Assembly: GCA_015680685.1 (NCBI GenBank) | Contig: MNCI01006920.1 | Location: 60,951-124,950, forward strand | Origin: Gnetum montanum | Lineage: Eukaryota > Streptophyta > Gnetopsida > Gnetales > Gnetaceae | DNA length: 64,000 nt | Direction: 5' to 3' | Shown here: positions 34,822 to 45,239 of the stretch, in pieces | Layout of the letters: each line of letters begins with the position of its first letter | Position numbering within the stretch: the first letter of the stretch is position 1 | Made by a program: the position numbers and the translations under genes | The notes under the pieces: model-generated | Databases searched by the model: none | What the model saw: the letters and a program-made list of their open reading frames with translations, nothing else | What the model was told of the DNA's origin: nothing

Positions 34822-35319
34822 ATGGGTTTCCTGAGCGTAGCGGAGTTCCGTGTCCTTGTCGACCTCCTCGTTGGTGCGACCAGAGCTTCCGCGTCAGCAG
34901 CGGCCCTGAAAATGCTCTCGTACGCGTGTGAGTACTTGTGCAGGAACTCGGCGGACGCGGTGTCCGTCGGAGCCGTGCCTGCGCTGACGGAGCTTCTGGC
35001 AGAGGTGGAGAGCGTGGCGGTGTCGGAAAGGGCTCTGTGCCTTCTGCATCTGCTCGTGCGGATAACCGAGAGTTGTTTGGCCATGCCGAAAAATGCATTG
35101 GCTGTGCCGTTACTGTGTAGGAAGATCGGGCATGTGTCGGCAGTGGGAATGGCTGCCGCTGTGGGTGTTCTTCGGCGGCTGTGTAAGTCTGGGCAGAGAT
35201 TGAACGTTCTGCAGGAGATGTTGGCGTGTGGATCTATCACGAAATTAGTGTTGGTGCTGCAAATGGAGTGTGATTCCGTTACCAGGAAGCGTGCCATGTT
35301 GTTGCTGCGAAACATTTGA
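34822..35319 (+). pseudogene. ARM-repeat C-terminal fragment of a U-box E3 ligase (PUB type)
   Basis: About 165 codons from the ATG at 34822. The sequence has ARM-type helices (VGAVPALTELLAEV, SERALCLLHLL, ALAVPLLCRKIGHVS, GSITKLVLVLQMECDSVTRKRA). These match the C-terminal half of plant PUB proteins of the PUB22-26 kind, which ubiquitinate immune and stress regulators. The N-terminal U-box is absent, and the frame ends at 35317-35319, earlier than usual. GC content is far above the surroundings. It lies just after EXO1 exon 2, in the same orientation, so it sits inside the presumed intron. It is probably a captured or retrocopied gene fragment. Confidence 0.65.
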
Positions 35320-35762
35320 GCACGCCGCAAGGAAGTGATTTTTCTCACGTCAACATTTTTTATCTCTAGATTGTAGGTTCTGTACCCATGCCTTCATATA
35401 AATCTTCCAATGTTTATGATGATTTGAGATCAGCAAGGGTAGATACCTTATATTTATTTATTGCAATTGAAAAGTTTGTGACATTACTTATGCGAAAGCT
35501 GCTTGAGTTCGCATTTCGCAACTTAAATTTACAGAGTTTTATGACGATTGATGTTAATGTGGAGTGTCGGCCTCGACCTCCACCTCCTGTTTCCTGCCTG
35601 ATCTTGTTCGGTGCCCCGATCAGTGCATTGTTTCTGTCTTAGGCCAGAATGCTGGATCTGCATCTGCGCAGAACTCGAGCCCTCCTCCTGCAGCTCCTGC
35701 ACTGTTTTCACGTTCTGACATGGCATGATCTATATTTCTATTTTTCACAGGACATAACCTTT

Positions 35763-36380
35763 CGTTATGCACAAAGTTGCGTACGTTATGCACAAAGTTG
35801 TGTTACTGAATTTATGCTCTCACTCTCAACAAATTCGGCCGAGGGTGCGAGCATACACTAATTCATGGAATGTATTTTTTCAGAAAACCCATCCTTAGGA
35901 AAAATAAGGTACAGAACTCTTGTTCTTCGTCCAGAAGACATGAAAATTTGGGTTTTTAAATCTTGTTCTTCGTCCAGAAGTCGTGAAATTTTTTACTCAA
36001 AGAACTTCTTACTTGTAATCTTATAAGATTCTATCGGCCAATTTATAGATATATATTATAAATATATATAACTAAGCTAGTTACACATCATCGTGATGCA
36101 CAAAGTTGCGTTACCGAAATGGCCTGTCTAGAATTTTAGTTACACGTGTCAGCGTTATTCACAAAGTTGCGTTACCGAAATGGTCAACTTTATGCACAAA
36201 AATTTAGCGTTACTGATTTTTGACTGCTAATGGCCTATCGGGCCATTAGTCATAATTCGGTAATGCTAATTTTCCCACAGGCCACTTTGGTAATGCAACT
36301 TTTTGCACAACGGTAACGCAACTTTGTGCATAACGTCGTGCATAATGCTTCCCAACAGGGCATTTAACGCCATACATAAC
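35763..36380. mobile_element. Foldback element with iterated TTATGCACAAAGTTGCG arms
   Basis: The block TTATGCACAAAGTTGCGT occurs in direct orientation at about 35765, 35784, 36099 and 36160. It recurs inverted at about 36300-36335. The centre holds a perfect 9-bp stem, CTAATGGCC/GGCCATTAG, at 36227-36249. A second foldback element (35811-36081) is inserted in the left arm. There is no coding capacity. It fits a hairpin-type non-autonomous DNA element; the ends are approximate. Confidence 0.7.
35811..36081 (+). mobile_element. Half copy of the CACTAG foldback family
   Basis: Centre and complete right arm of the element at 40693-41218, ending CTAAGCTAGT. It shares TCTTGTTCTTCGTCCAGAAG blocks and the ATATATTATAAATATATA stretch with that copy. 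The left arm is missing. Confidence 0.8.
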
Positions 36381-36392
36381 GTTGATGTGTCA

Positions 36393-36825
36393 TGATCAAA
36401 GGTTACGTTGTTTTATGAAAGGTTACCTCTATTTCATACTTCTCTAACCATGCTTTCACAAGGCTGACCAAGAAATAAGAGGAAGTTGCCAACGCCGCCG
36501 CTGAGAAAGAAGAGGGCACCTGCAACACTGCACTCCAGGAATGAGGCTTTAGGGTGCCAGCATTGTAACGCAAAAATTATTCCACTTCAGAGCCCTTGCC
36601 TGCAACCAAAATGGATAGAAAATTGGATGCCGCAGCGGGCAGCCAGCGCGATGAACAGACAACAGAGAAGTGATGGTCAAACAAATCCCATGACTTGTTC
36701 ACACATTGCACCCACACTTACTTTTTCTCAGACCAACACACAGTTTGCCCTCTAGACAAGTAAATCTCACTTATCATTTCAACACAAAACTCAAAAACAC
36801 TCTCTCACAGAACCATCACACCCTA
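36393..36825. other. GC-moderate stretch before the Root-cap-like exon
   Basis: A frame at 36486-36755 (basic start PPLRKKRAP) has gene-like composition but no family I recognise. The last 80 bases before 36826 are A/C-rich, as in plant 5' leaders. No clear TATA box is seen. Confidence 0.35.
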
Positions 36826-37209
36826 ATGGCTTCTTCTTCTTCTTTGCCTACAATCTCCCAAGCAGCTGTTCTTCTACTGCTGTGCCCGATTCTCTTGGCA
36901 GGATCAGCAGTTGCACAAGAAAAGAATTTAGGTGTGCGAACTCATTTCACAAAACTATCCAAAAGAGCAGGACCAAGGGGCGGAGGAGGAGCCAACGGTA
37001 TGCCTAAGTAGAGGCAAGTTTTTCTGAAGACGCTCTACTATCCCAAGGAATGCCCTGCGCGGAAACCCAGGGATCCTGGATCCAAGGCATGTTACGTGAA
37101 TTACATAAAATGCGAGGTGTGGTGTCGGCGCTGCGTGCCGAGCTGTAACGGCTACAGATCCACCCAGATCCAGAAGGCGAAGGGCCACCAGGGCCTAATC
37201 TGCGGCTGA
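36826..37209 (+). pseudogene. Secreted Root-cap-like protein, broken first exon
   Basis: 127 codons from ATG to TGA with one in-frame TAG at 37009-37011. The first 31 residues form a signal peptide (LLLLCPILLAGSAVAQ). After the stop the frame continues with YPKECPARKPRDPGSKACYV and CEVWCRRCVPSCNGY. This resembles the Cys-rich part of plant Root-cap family proteins, where CNGYGS is followed by CYDPRF. That downstream half is absent. Full members are around 300 or more residues and extracellular. The single stop with an otherwise open frame suggests recent loss. A sequencing error cannot be excluded. The family call rests on the CPxxCP/KACxV/CNG pattern. Confidence 0.5.
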
Positions 37210-38876
37210 AATGTGCAGATCTTTTACAACCGCAACCAACGTGATTTTTTTTTCTATGATTCAACCTTCAAAATACCTTTTTTAAAGAATATATCTAATA
37301 CTAACACGCATCAATATGGAAAAGGAAAATATCAAGGATTTGGGAGATATCAATGACCTCGCAGAGTTCTGAGTTTTTTTATTTTTACTTAGTTACTCGC
37401 CATTCACAAGGGTCAGAATTTGGGCATATTGGCCAAGTCTAAGGTTATTTTGGGAAAGACGAGTGACTCACAGAGTCCAAGTCTCATAACACTGCTCTCA
37501 TTTCCAGGTCCACCCGTTGCAGACATATCGCAGTCAACAAAGACAGCAGCAAGAAAATGCAATGAAATTGTTTGCGTTTTTCCTTGCAACAATTTCCTGT
37601 TCAAAAATCCTATAAATGCACACCATATCGCTGCCCAATGCTTATAATCTTTATGTTTGGTGTTCCTGAGTTGAAGTTGGCTGCTCCGCGGCAGAATTCC
37701 AGAATTTGCGAAGACGATAATGAGGATGGCAATGATGATTCATGGGTTCAGCTTCTGTGTCACGATGGTTTATGGACTCAGTTTCAGGCGAACAATGATT
37801 TATTAACTTCGTTACTGTGCAATCAAGTGATTATGAGCATCACGAACAGGCCAGCAAGAAGGAGGAGCAAAAGCAGCAGCATAATCTCCTGCAAATCATT
37901 CCCCAAAACAATTTCCTTCAACAATGTCATGGCACATGCATTTCTAATCATCCCGTGCTTCCTTTCGGTGGATCTTCAACTGAGCAGCTTCAGTAAGTTT
38001 CTTCTCCGGGTTTATTTTTCCTTTTCAGTACTGAATTTTCTCTCTTTTCTTGAATATTGAAATCGAAACTGAATGATTTGATATCCAGAACTGCACAAGC
38101 TGGAAACTGATGAACTCCGAATATGGGTAGGGTCATGACTAGAAGCTATAATTACATGAGATTCTCCATGGCCACCATGCCCAGGCTGCTTAAAACTGAA
38201 ATAGACATGAACCAGGCATCAAAAGCATTCATGGTGGGTTTGTTTTGGCCAGTGGATTTGCCCAAAACCAGAGAACCCACAAAAGATAAGGCCATGAAAT
38301 AGTAGAGATGAACCTAGAATGACCTTCATAGAACCTCCATTAATAGCTCCTTGCTATAGCAGCAGCCATTGCATTTTCGTTTTAATTCCTACACCAACCT
38401 TCTATTGATTATCATGGCCTTCCACCCATACTCACGGCTCCTGGTAGAGAGAGAAAGAAACCATTGCTTCACAGAATCTACTGCATCTTTCCTGCTACCA
38501 CCATGTGGCCTTTGAACACATCGACACCCTACAAACCATGAGCATCACACAATAGCCAGCCGCGTATATTTTCCATGCTGCGCCCAACAAAACCCAATTG
38601 CATGAAGTCGATAGTTTAGTCTGCTGCACAGCCCACCAGTTTTGGTGCAAAACTTTCGGTGAAACTCCATTTTGCTGTGCATGCAGCCTTGCTGCATCGC
38701 CCCACACCAACAGTCAGCAAGAAAGTAGGAGGAGTATTGAAGATTCCGAACCTCACCATTACCCAAACGAATACCATGTTTTGAATTTTAATTTGCCAAA
38801 TAATATTATTGTTATTATTTAAAAGCTAAGTTAGAGTTCACATTTTGTTAGTTTTTATTTTATGTTATGTTACGAC
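37210..38876. other. Low-repeat interval with unrecognised frames
   Basis: The longest frame is 37572-38060 on the plus strand (162 codons, an acidic patch EDDNEDGNDDS then basic ARRRSKSS). I do not recognise it, and it ends in AT-rich sequence. 38140-38760 has balanced base composition and minus-strand frames without known motifs. This may be UTR or intron sequence of a neighbouring gene. Confidence 0.35.
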
Positions 38877-39102
38877 AACTTACTTTTCTTATCCTGTTTT
38901 TCTTAGATTTTAGTTTCAATGATCATAAGCCATGCATAGTCTATTCTAACCGTAATGGGTGGAAGTTCAATCTCTACTTTGAGACATCTAACTTACTTTT
39001 CTTATCCTGTTTTTCTTAGATTTTAGTTTCAATGATCATAAGCCATGCATAGTCTATTCTAACCGTAATGGGTGGAAGTTCAATCTCTGCTTTGAGACAT
39101 CT
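38877..39102 (+). repeat. 113-bp tandem duplication
   Basis: 38877-38989 and 38990-39102 are near identical (one visible difference, CTACTTTG/CTGCTTTG), each starting AACTTACTTTTCTTATCC. A third copy begins at 39103 but diverges after a few bases. Confidence 0.95.
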
Positions 39103-39249
39103 AACTTTATTTTGGCATAATTCCTTAAAGCTAGAAGCTTCTTCTAAAAAAGTTGTATATGTAAAATAAAATCTTGGCATTTTCTTGAAGGATTAAACTA
39201 TTGAATTTCAACATTTAACCTACCTCTAAAGTTAAAGTCTCCTCCACAA

Positions 39250-39430
39250 TGCTCTATTTTTTTTTAATTTTTTTTGGAGGGGTTTTACCCCTCATAAACA
39301 CTTAATATAATATAGGATCATTACCCAAAGCCATAATGCTCATCTCACCAAGTGGGGCCCCAAGAGGGTTGGTAGATTAGTAAAAGCCTAACCTCTTACT
39401 TGAGAAATGAGCACTTTTTTATCATTTTTG
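39250..39430 (-). mobile_element. SINE-like element copy 1
   Basis: On the minus strand GCTCATTTCTCAAGTAAGAG, then ACCAACCCTCTTGGGGCCCC and GGTGAGATGAGCATTATGGC. The same blocks occur in the same order at 41705-41815 and 46385-46560. The tail ends in an A-rich run (39255-39275 as T runs on the plus strand). It is short, non-coding and dispersed, as expected for a SINE. Confidence 0.65.
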
Positions 39431-39449
39431 ATGTTTTCTTTTTCTTTTT

Positions 39450-40490
39450 CTGGAAAAAATCGAACGAATTTTTATTCCCAAAAAAAACTATACACCAGTA
39501 TAGTGTAGGCTAGAGCTGTTGACCCCACACCAACAGTGCGCCCAAACCCCAGGGACCTCGCAAGTCCCCCCCGCCTCAAGGCATCCCCATTAGCGGGTGA
39601 TATGTCCGATCCCCAATCCCTTAAACAGTAGTTTAGACCAGGCTGGGCATGTCCTAGGGGGGAGAACTGTCCCCTGCACAGCCCGCCCCCCCCCCCATCC
39701 CACGTTAGGGCCTTTTTAGGGTGTTCGTGGTTAGAGTCCTGACTCTCCTCGGGCGTTTGGAGGCCTAGGTACTACTCGCTTGGGCCAACAGCCAGGTGAC
39801 GACGATTTTCTTCAATTATCTAGGCAATACCTATTATGTGGTCTCTGATAACGTTCTTGATCCATTGCAGTGTCTGCCTGTACGATTGCAGGGGCAGGGT
39901 CGGTGTCTCAGAGAGTGTTCCCTCAGCAGCCACCAGAAGGCTACCCCGCCGTGTGTTCTATGGGGCCAATGTCTTCAGTCGGTGGATCCCTCCGCCGGGC
40001 TTGGGCTAGCCTGCCCCGCATGCAACTTTCCCACATGCAACTTTCAGCCGCATGGTCCTGGGGGGTCATGATCGTTGTCCCAACTGAGATCGTAGCATCC
40101 CCGTCAAAAGAAGGTGTTGCCCCCATTGCCATTGATACACTCGCGTAGGTTGAAGCAGCGACCGAAGCAATAGGATCAAAGTGCTAGCCTGCCAAAGAGC
40201 ACATATCCCCCCGGGTGCCAGCTAGGGTGTTGTCGTTGCAGAGACTCCCAGAGGAAGTGGGGGAGGTTGACGGGAGTCTCGGTGCACATGCACTTGAGAA
40301 ACATGAATTGTACCCCATTGATTTTGTGATGTAAGCCTGACTAAATGAAGTAACTCTCCACCAGCGCTGCGATGGTGCGCCAGGTGGGTGAGAGGGCTGT
40401 CCCCCGAATGTGGCCACTAGCCATCCGGGGGATGAGGGATGGAGCCCTGGAAAAACTCGGCAACATCAGCCTGAGACCACACCACCGGTG
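39450..40490. other. GC-rich island of unknown origin
   Basis: A sharply GC-rich stretch in an AT-rich region, with a run of about 13 C (39689-39701). Frames on both strands are broken. On the minus strand the words GVQFMFLKCMC and ETPVNLPHFLW (about 40310-40230) faintly recall the NLP-type block of plant retroelement gag-like proteins. That is too weak for a call. The left edge borders an A-rich run that could be the 3' tail of a minus-strand retroelement. Confidence 0.4.
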
Positions 40491-40692
40491 GATTCATTCT
40501 TTTCTGTCAACTAATTTTTACCATTTTGAATGTCGGAACATTTGTAACTATACATTTTCAATTACGCAAGTTTGTACATTGATCATTTCTACTGTATTAC
40601 AACATGTTTAGAATCATTCAATAAAGCATTCCATGGTCTGATAATATTTTTATCTGTTATGTTTAAATCATTGCTGTAGCAGACGACTGGCG

Positions 40693-41218
40693 ATCACTAG
40701 CTTAGTTATATATTTATAATATATATCTATAAATTGGCCGAGAGAATCTTATTTGTTTACAAGTAAAAAGTTCTTTGAGTAAAAAATTTCATGACTTCTA
40801 GATAAAGAACAAGATTTAAAACCCAAATTTTCATGTCTTCTAGACGAAGAACAAGAGTTCTATACCTTATTTTTCCTAAGGATGGGTTTTCTGAAAAGAA
40901 AAAAAAATTCCATCAATTAGTGTATGCTCTCACTCTTAGCTGAATTTATGCTCTCACTCTCAAAAACAACAAATTTGGCTGAGGGTGAGAGCATACACTA
41001 ATTGAATTTTTTTTTTCAGAAAACCCATCCTTAGGAAAAATAAGGTATAGAACTCTTGTTATTCATTTAGAAGGCATAAAAATTTGGGTTTTTAAATCTT
41101 GTTCTTCGTCCAAAAGTCATCAAATTTTTTACTCAAAGAGCTTTTTACTTGTAAACAAATAAGATTCTCTCGGCCAATTTATAGATATATATTACAAATA
41201 TATAACTAAGCTAGTGAT
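40693..41218. mobile_element. Near-perfect foldback element (MITE-like)
   Basis: 526 bases forming one large inverted repeat. It starts ATCACTAGCTTAGTTATAT and ends with its complement, CTAGTGAT. Arms of about 245 bases match along most of their length (GGCCGAGAGAATCTTATTTG, TTCTTTGAGTAAAAAATTT, CCTAAGGATGGGTTTTCTGA). The short centre contains GCTCTCACTC/GAGTGAGAGC-type repeats. There is no coding capacity. Target duplications are not clear (left flank ends GGCG, right starts AGTC). Partial copies lie at 3181, 32588 and 35811. The termini begin CACTA, but the long arms differ from usual CACTA elements. Confidence 0.9.
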
Positions 41219-42960
41219 AGTCTTTTCATCTTCTTTGAAGATACTATCCAAGGCATCAAAAGACTAGCCACAACTAAAGTAGATGATGCAACAAGGCTTC
41301 ATGAAAAAATGCTAACTTGGGGAGAACCTTTGATATGGAAAATAGTTTGGAAAAATATAAACCATGCTTCCCAAATTGGTTTAGATAAAGAAGGATGCAC
41401 TAACCGAGATATTTTTCTTCTCAAAAAAGAAGATAGATCCAATTTAAATAACTATAGGTTCATTTTAATTAGTAATATTTTTACTAAGGTTTTGAGAAAT
41501 ATTCTTGAGATGAAGATTGAGAAATTTACAAAAGGAAATAATTTGCAAGTAATCTCAAAAGCTAGGTTTATATGTCACTATTCTACTATTGATCATCTCA
41601 TTACATTGAAATATATTATTAATTTTGCAAAAGTTAAAAATAAAAGAAATTTTATTTAATTTGTGGATTTCTCTGAATCATATAATTTAGTTATGCTATA
41701 GAGTGATAATAAGGTTCTCATTTCTTAAGTTAAATAGGTTAGGATTTTTCCCATTTACCAACCCTCCCAAGACCTCGCTTAGTAAGATGAGCATTGTGGC
41801 TCTAGATGATGATTCTTTAAATGATATAGTTATTTGAAGTAAGCTATGGAAGCAATTATAAGACATAGGTACTTCTCCATCTTTTCTAGATGCTATTCAA
41901 AATATTTATCAAGAGGTATATATATAGATCATAGATCACAACTCCTATAAAATGTTTTATTACATAAGGATGTTATGATGAAACAATACTACCCTCTTCA
42001 ACCTATTCCTTTTAGTATTTTTATTGTTGAACTTGAGGAGTATATGTAGAAAATTCTTGATAGATACTTTATTAAAATTAAGGATCATGTTATTAACCTT
42101 TTGTTATATGCTAATAATGTATCTCTCATCTCCAACTCTACAGAAGACTTGTAATAAATTCTTAATATTTTGGATGATTTTTTCAATGTTTAAAAATAAA
42201 CGTTAATGTGTAAAAAACCAAAATTAAGGCATGTGGCACTAGGAATAATATTATAAAGAACCTAGTAGATATAATGCCAACTTATAGATACCTTGGTCTA
42301 GATTTTGGTCACAATTAGAGTTGGTAGATGTGCATTAAATAGAGGATTGCAAGTGGATTGAAAGCCTTATTTGATTTAGAAAGAAAATATTAGAAGGAAA
42401 CTATCTTATCCAAGAAAATCAAAAAATAGTTATTTTGTTTTATTATGCAACCAACTCTTTTGTATGAGTGTGCAGTGTGGGATCCTAAACTTGTTAGCAA
42501 ATATTGGAAGAAAATAGAGGAAGTGTAGAAGAATTTTTTAGTGGAAGAATTTTGGATGAAAAGGTAAGTATAATATGATTTATTACTTCTTGAAGCAAAT
42601 ATGATACCTTTAGAGATAGAAGATCTTTGTTAATTTGTAGCATATATTCATAGTCTCTCCTATAGCATAACAACTATATTTTTGAAGAAGTCTTAGTTGC
42701 TATACAATAGAAAGTATGGTTCTATGAGGAAATGATTTACTAAAAAAATGAAACATTGAGATTGATATTCTACATTGTGATAAGAGTATCAAAAATAAGA
42801 TACATTTGCACATCTAGAGTAACCTAACAAGAAAGAAATAATTCTACCTAGATAGCATTAGAAGAGGCATCAACAAAAGAACTGTTTATTTATCTACTCA
42901 TATATCCTATTACCTATACTATTAAATCAGTTCAACTAGATTTGTCTCCTATTATTTTGG
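41219..42960 (+). pseudogene. LINE reverse transcriptase remnant
   Basis: Begins inside the RT upstream region (GIKRLATTKVDDATRL). It continues through DRSNLNNYRFILISNIFTKV, STIDHLITLKYII and FVDFSESYNL (41309-41680). It is interrupted by a SINE (41705-41815) and resumes with LLYANNVSLIS (42101-42130), YRYLGLDFGHN and LFCFIMQPTLLYECAVWDP (about 42420-42485). This is the order of non-LTR (LINE) ORF2 RT in plants. The catalytic YADD reads YANN (codons 42113-42118), so both aspartates are lost. Many stops are present, and the N-terminal endonuclease is missing. The C-terminal tail reappears at 43915 after an insert. Confidence 0.85.
41705..41815 (+). mobile_element. SINE-like element copy 2, inside the LINE
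   Basis: GTTCTCATTTCTTAAGTTAA, then ACCAACCCTCCCAAGACCTC and GATGAGCATTGTGGCTC, matching the copies at 39250 and 46385. It interrupts the LINE RT reading frame, so it inserted after the LINE. Confidence 0.65.
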
Positions 42961-43880
42961 AATTGAAACAAATGATGAAGACATCATCCATTCCTTGTGT
43001 AATTCTCAATGTACTTTATGTATGTGTGAGTCTTGTTTGAGTGTTTCTTCTTGTGTTAACATTGATGATGATGAATCCATGATGTTTTGGCATGTTTGAG
43101 GATGTTTTAAGCTTATTCTCATGAGTTTAGAGGGTTCTGGGATCAATGGGAACTTATTTGAAGGTATCAAAAGGCTTCAAACGTAAAAAAACATCATTTT
43201 TGGCCGTGGCAAGTGAAACATCTACACCTCCTACAAGATGTCTCATCTACATCTAAGATGTCTCCACTTGAGATAAGATGTCTCCTCAATCTTCAAGATA
43301 GCTCTCCTATCTGCAAGAAGTCTCCTCTATAATTTGTCTATTTTGGCTAGGATGTCTCATCTGTATTTTATCTATTTAGGCTAGGATGTCTCCTCTTCCT
43401 TTAAGACGTCTCATACAGATTTCAATGGATATCAAATTAAATTGTGAATTGGATAGAAGATGAGAGGTCACATAAAGAAGCTATAAATAGGAGTCCAAGG
43501 CCCAAGTTTGGGTAAGACTAAGTAAAGAGAGATTTGAGAGATCTCTTAAAAGCTTGTGTAAGGAAAATTGAGTGAAAGGCAAGGAAGAGTACTTGAGAGA
43601 GGTTGAGAGAATCTCTTATAAATGTCTTGTCTTGAGCTTTAGCTCCATTGTGAGTAATTGATGATTGAAAGGGGACATGTGTGGTCTCTAAGATCCTTGG
43701 GAGAGTTGTGAGTTGAGATTAGCTCCTTAATCATGGATGTAGTTCTCTACATTTTAAGAGTTTTCTTAATAAAATAGAGATTTTCTTCATTTCATTGTAT
43801 TGTTCTTATTTTATAAGTTGAAATTACATAGGAAGATTATGGAATGGACCCTTTTAGATTCTATTGAGGTAGGCTCCACA
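42961..43880 (+). mobile_element. LTR-like insert in the LINE
   Basis: The LINE sequence is interrupted by about 0.9 kb without coding domains. The insert has a TATAAATA box at 43482-43489 and iterated GATGTCTC/AGATGTCTC motifs upstream of it (43230-43410). An AATAAAATAG signal lies at about 43770. This is the layout of a solo LTR. I could not fix the exact ends or a target duplication, so the boundaries are approximate. The GATGTCTC motif links it to the sequences at 61.3-62.8 kb. Confidence 0.5.
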
Positions 43881-43914
43881 TCAATAGAAAGATGAGTCAA
43901 GATTCCAAGAGAAG

Positions 43915-44100
43915 GGAGAACCTATCGTTTATGCAATCAAAGACCAATTGAAGATGAGCATCACATATTCTTGGAATGTCTTATTCTTGTGCAAAGCCAC
44001 CACAAGATGACAAATCATAGCTAGTAGTTTAAATGAGCTTTTTGATATAGCTCCAAGGAAACTTGATAACTTTGTTAATGAAGTATTTACTACACATACT
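43915..44100 (+). pseudogene. C-terminal zinc-finger tail of the LINE
   Basis: Reads RTYRLCNQRPIEDEHHIFLE and continues CLI, the C/H cluster (C...EDEHHIFLEC) found at the end of plant LINE ORF2. It follows the insert and is on the same strand as the LINE at 41219-42960, so the two parts belong together. Confidence 0.7.
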
Positions 44101-44368
44101 ATGTATATTTCTTCTGTTCAATAGATTCTAAGGATCTTCGACATAATAAAAATCATTTCAATTTCACTTTTATTTTCATTAAGATCAATAGCATGTAGAA
44201 AATTTTCCTTATTTATTGAAGTCATTTTTAATTAATTAATTCTTAAGTATGTGTATCTTAGAAATTGTTATAAACCTAAAAGATAAACTTTGGAAATGTA
44301 AATACAATGAACTTTGATGAAATCAATTATCTAATCTATATTAACATCATTCTCAAAAATGGCACCAA

Positions 44369-45215
44369 TGATGAGTGGCAAGAGTTCTCAATGATCAACC
44401 ATACAAGTCATAAGTGTATGCACATGACCAAATCATAGTCCACGAATGGGATAATATAAGTTTACTAACGTATTGATGACAAGTCCATGATCATTATCTT
44501 TCCAATAGAGTTAGTGAAGTTCAAAATGTATAGTTTAATTCTAAGTGAGGTATATGCTTAAATGATGTTAAAATGGTCTTAAATTGCTAAGGAAAAACAT
44601 TATGAAATGAATATAGATTCTATCAACTATAAGCAATGGAAAAGTAAAGCTATTCTAGCCAAATAATGATAAGTATCCACTTCTAATTTACTGTACATAT
44701 CATGCACTAATGTAATTACCGCTAAGATTACCAAGTAACCTTACTACTAAGAAAATCAAGAAAAGCTAATCCTAGGTTACCAAACAATTACACTTTCTAC
44801 TAGAAGCCTATTGTACTTATTCCACTCATACTAATAAAAATGGGAAATGTAAATGACAATAGAAATATAAATTACATAGAAATGTAAATTTATTCTAAGT
44901 GAGATGTTGCAATAATAAAAAATAATCTTGATCTTTATTTTTGTGCATGAATTAAGTCTAGGAATAATCCACTTAAATGAAGGTGTTGGAAAACTATAGT
45001 TTATCATACTGCAAGCACTTACAACTATCACTACGTTCAACAAAATAAAATGATGGATTTTTGCTAAGTATTAACCAAAGTTAAGGTTTGACATGATGGT
45101 GGCCTTGTATTTATAGGTATGACCATGAATCACTACCTCATATCTATGACATCAAACATTGAGCTATGATATTTCATATTTGTAATATCATGTCATAGAT
45201 ATGATATGATAACCA
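44369..45215 (-). mobile_element. Family A LTR with adjacent PBS
   Basis: The plus strand starts TGATGAGTGGC and keeps colinear blocks of family A (CAACCATAC, GTACATATCATGCACTAATG, TAATTACCGCTAAGATTACC). TATAAATA lies on the minus strand at 45108-45115. Just outside, 44351-44368, the minus strand reads TTGGTGCCATTTTTGAGA, a decayed form of the family PBS. So this is the 5' LTR of a minus-strand element whose internal part is lost. The right end is set at 45215 (ACCA) with low certainty. Its U3 palindromes are almost fully mutated (GATATGATATGAT). Confidence 0.75.
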
Positions 45216-45239
45216 TTTATAAGAAAGAAATTCATTACA

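Noticed and set aside
34794-35348. 184-codon open frame opposite the PUB fragment
   Set aside because: It is the antisense shadow of the GC-rich ARM-repeat frame; its composition is low-complexity Thr/Ala/Ser/Arg and no domain is seen.
36826-37209. GASA/Snakin peptide
   Set aside because: Signal peptide plus Cys-rich tail looked similar at first, but the cysteine spacing and CPxxCP/KACYVNY words do not fit GASA and fit the Root-cap type better.
37572-38060. 162-codon frame as a protein-coding gene
   Set aside because: No recognised domain, an AT-rich end and no supporting splice or regulatory signal; left as unassigned sequence.
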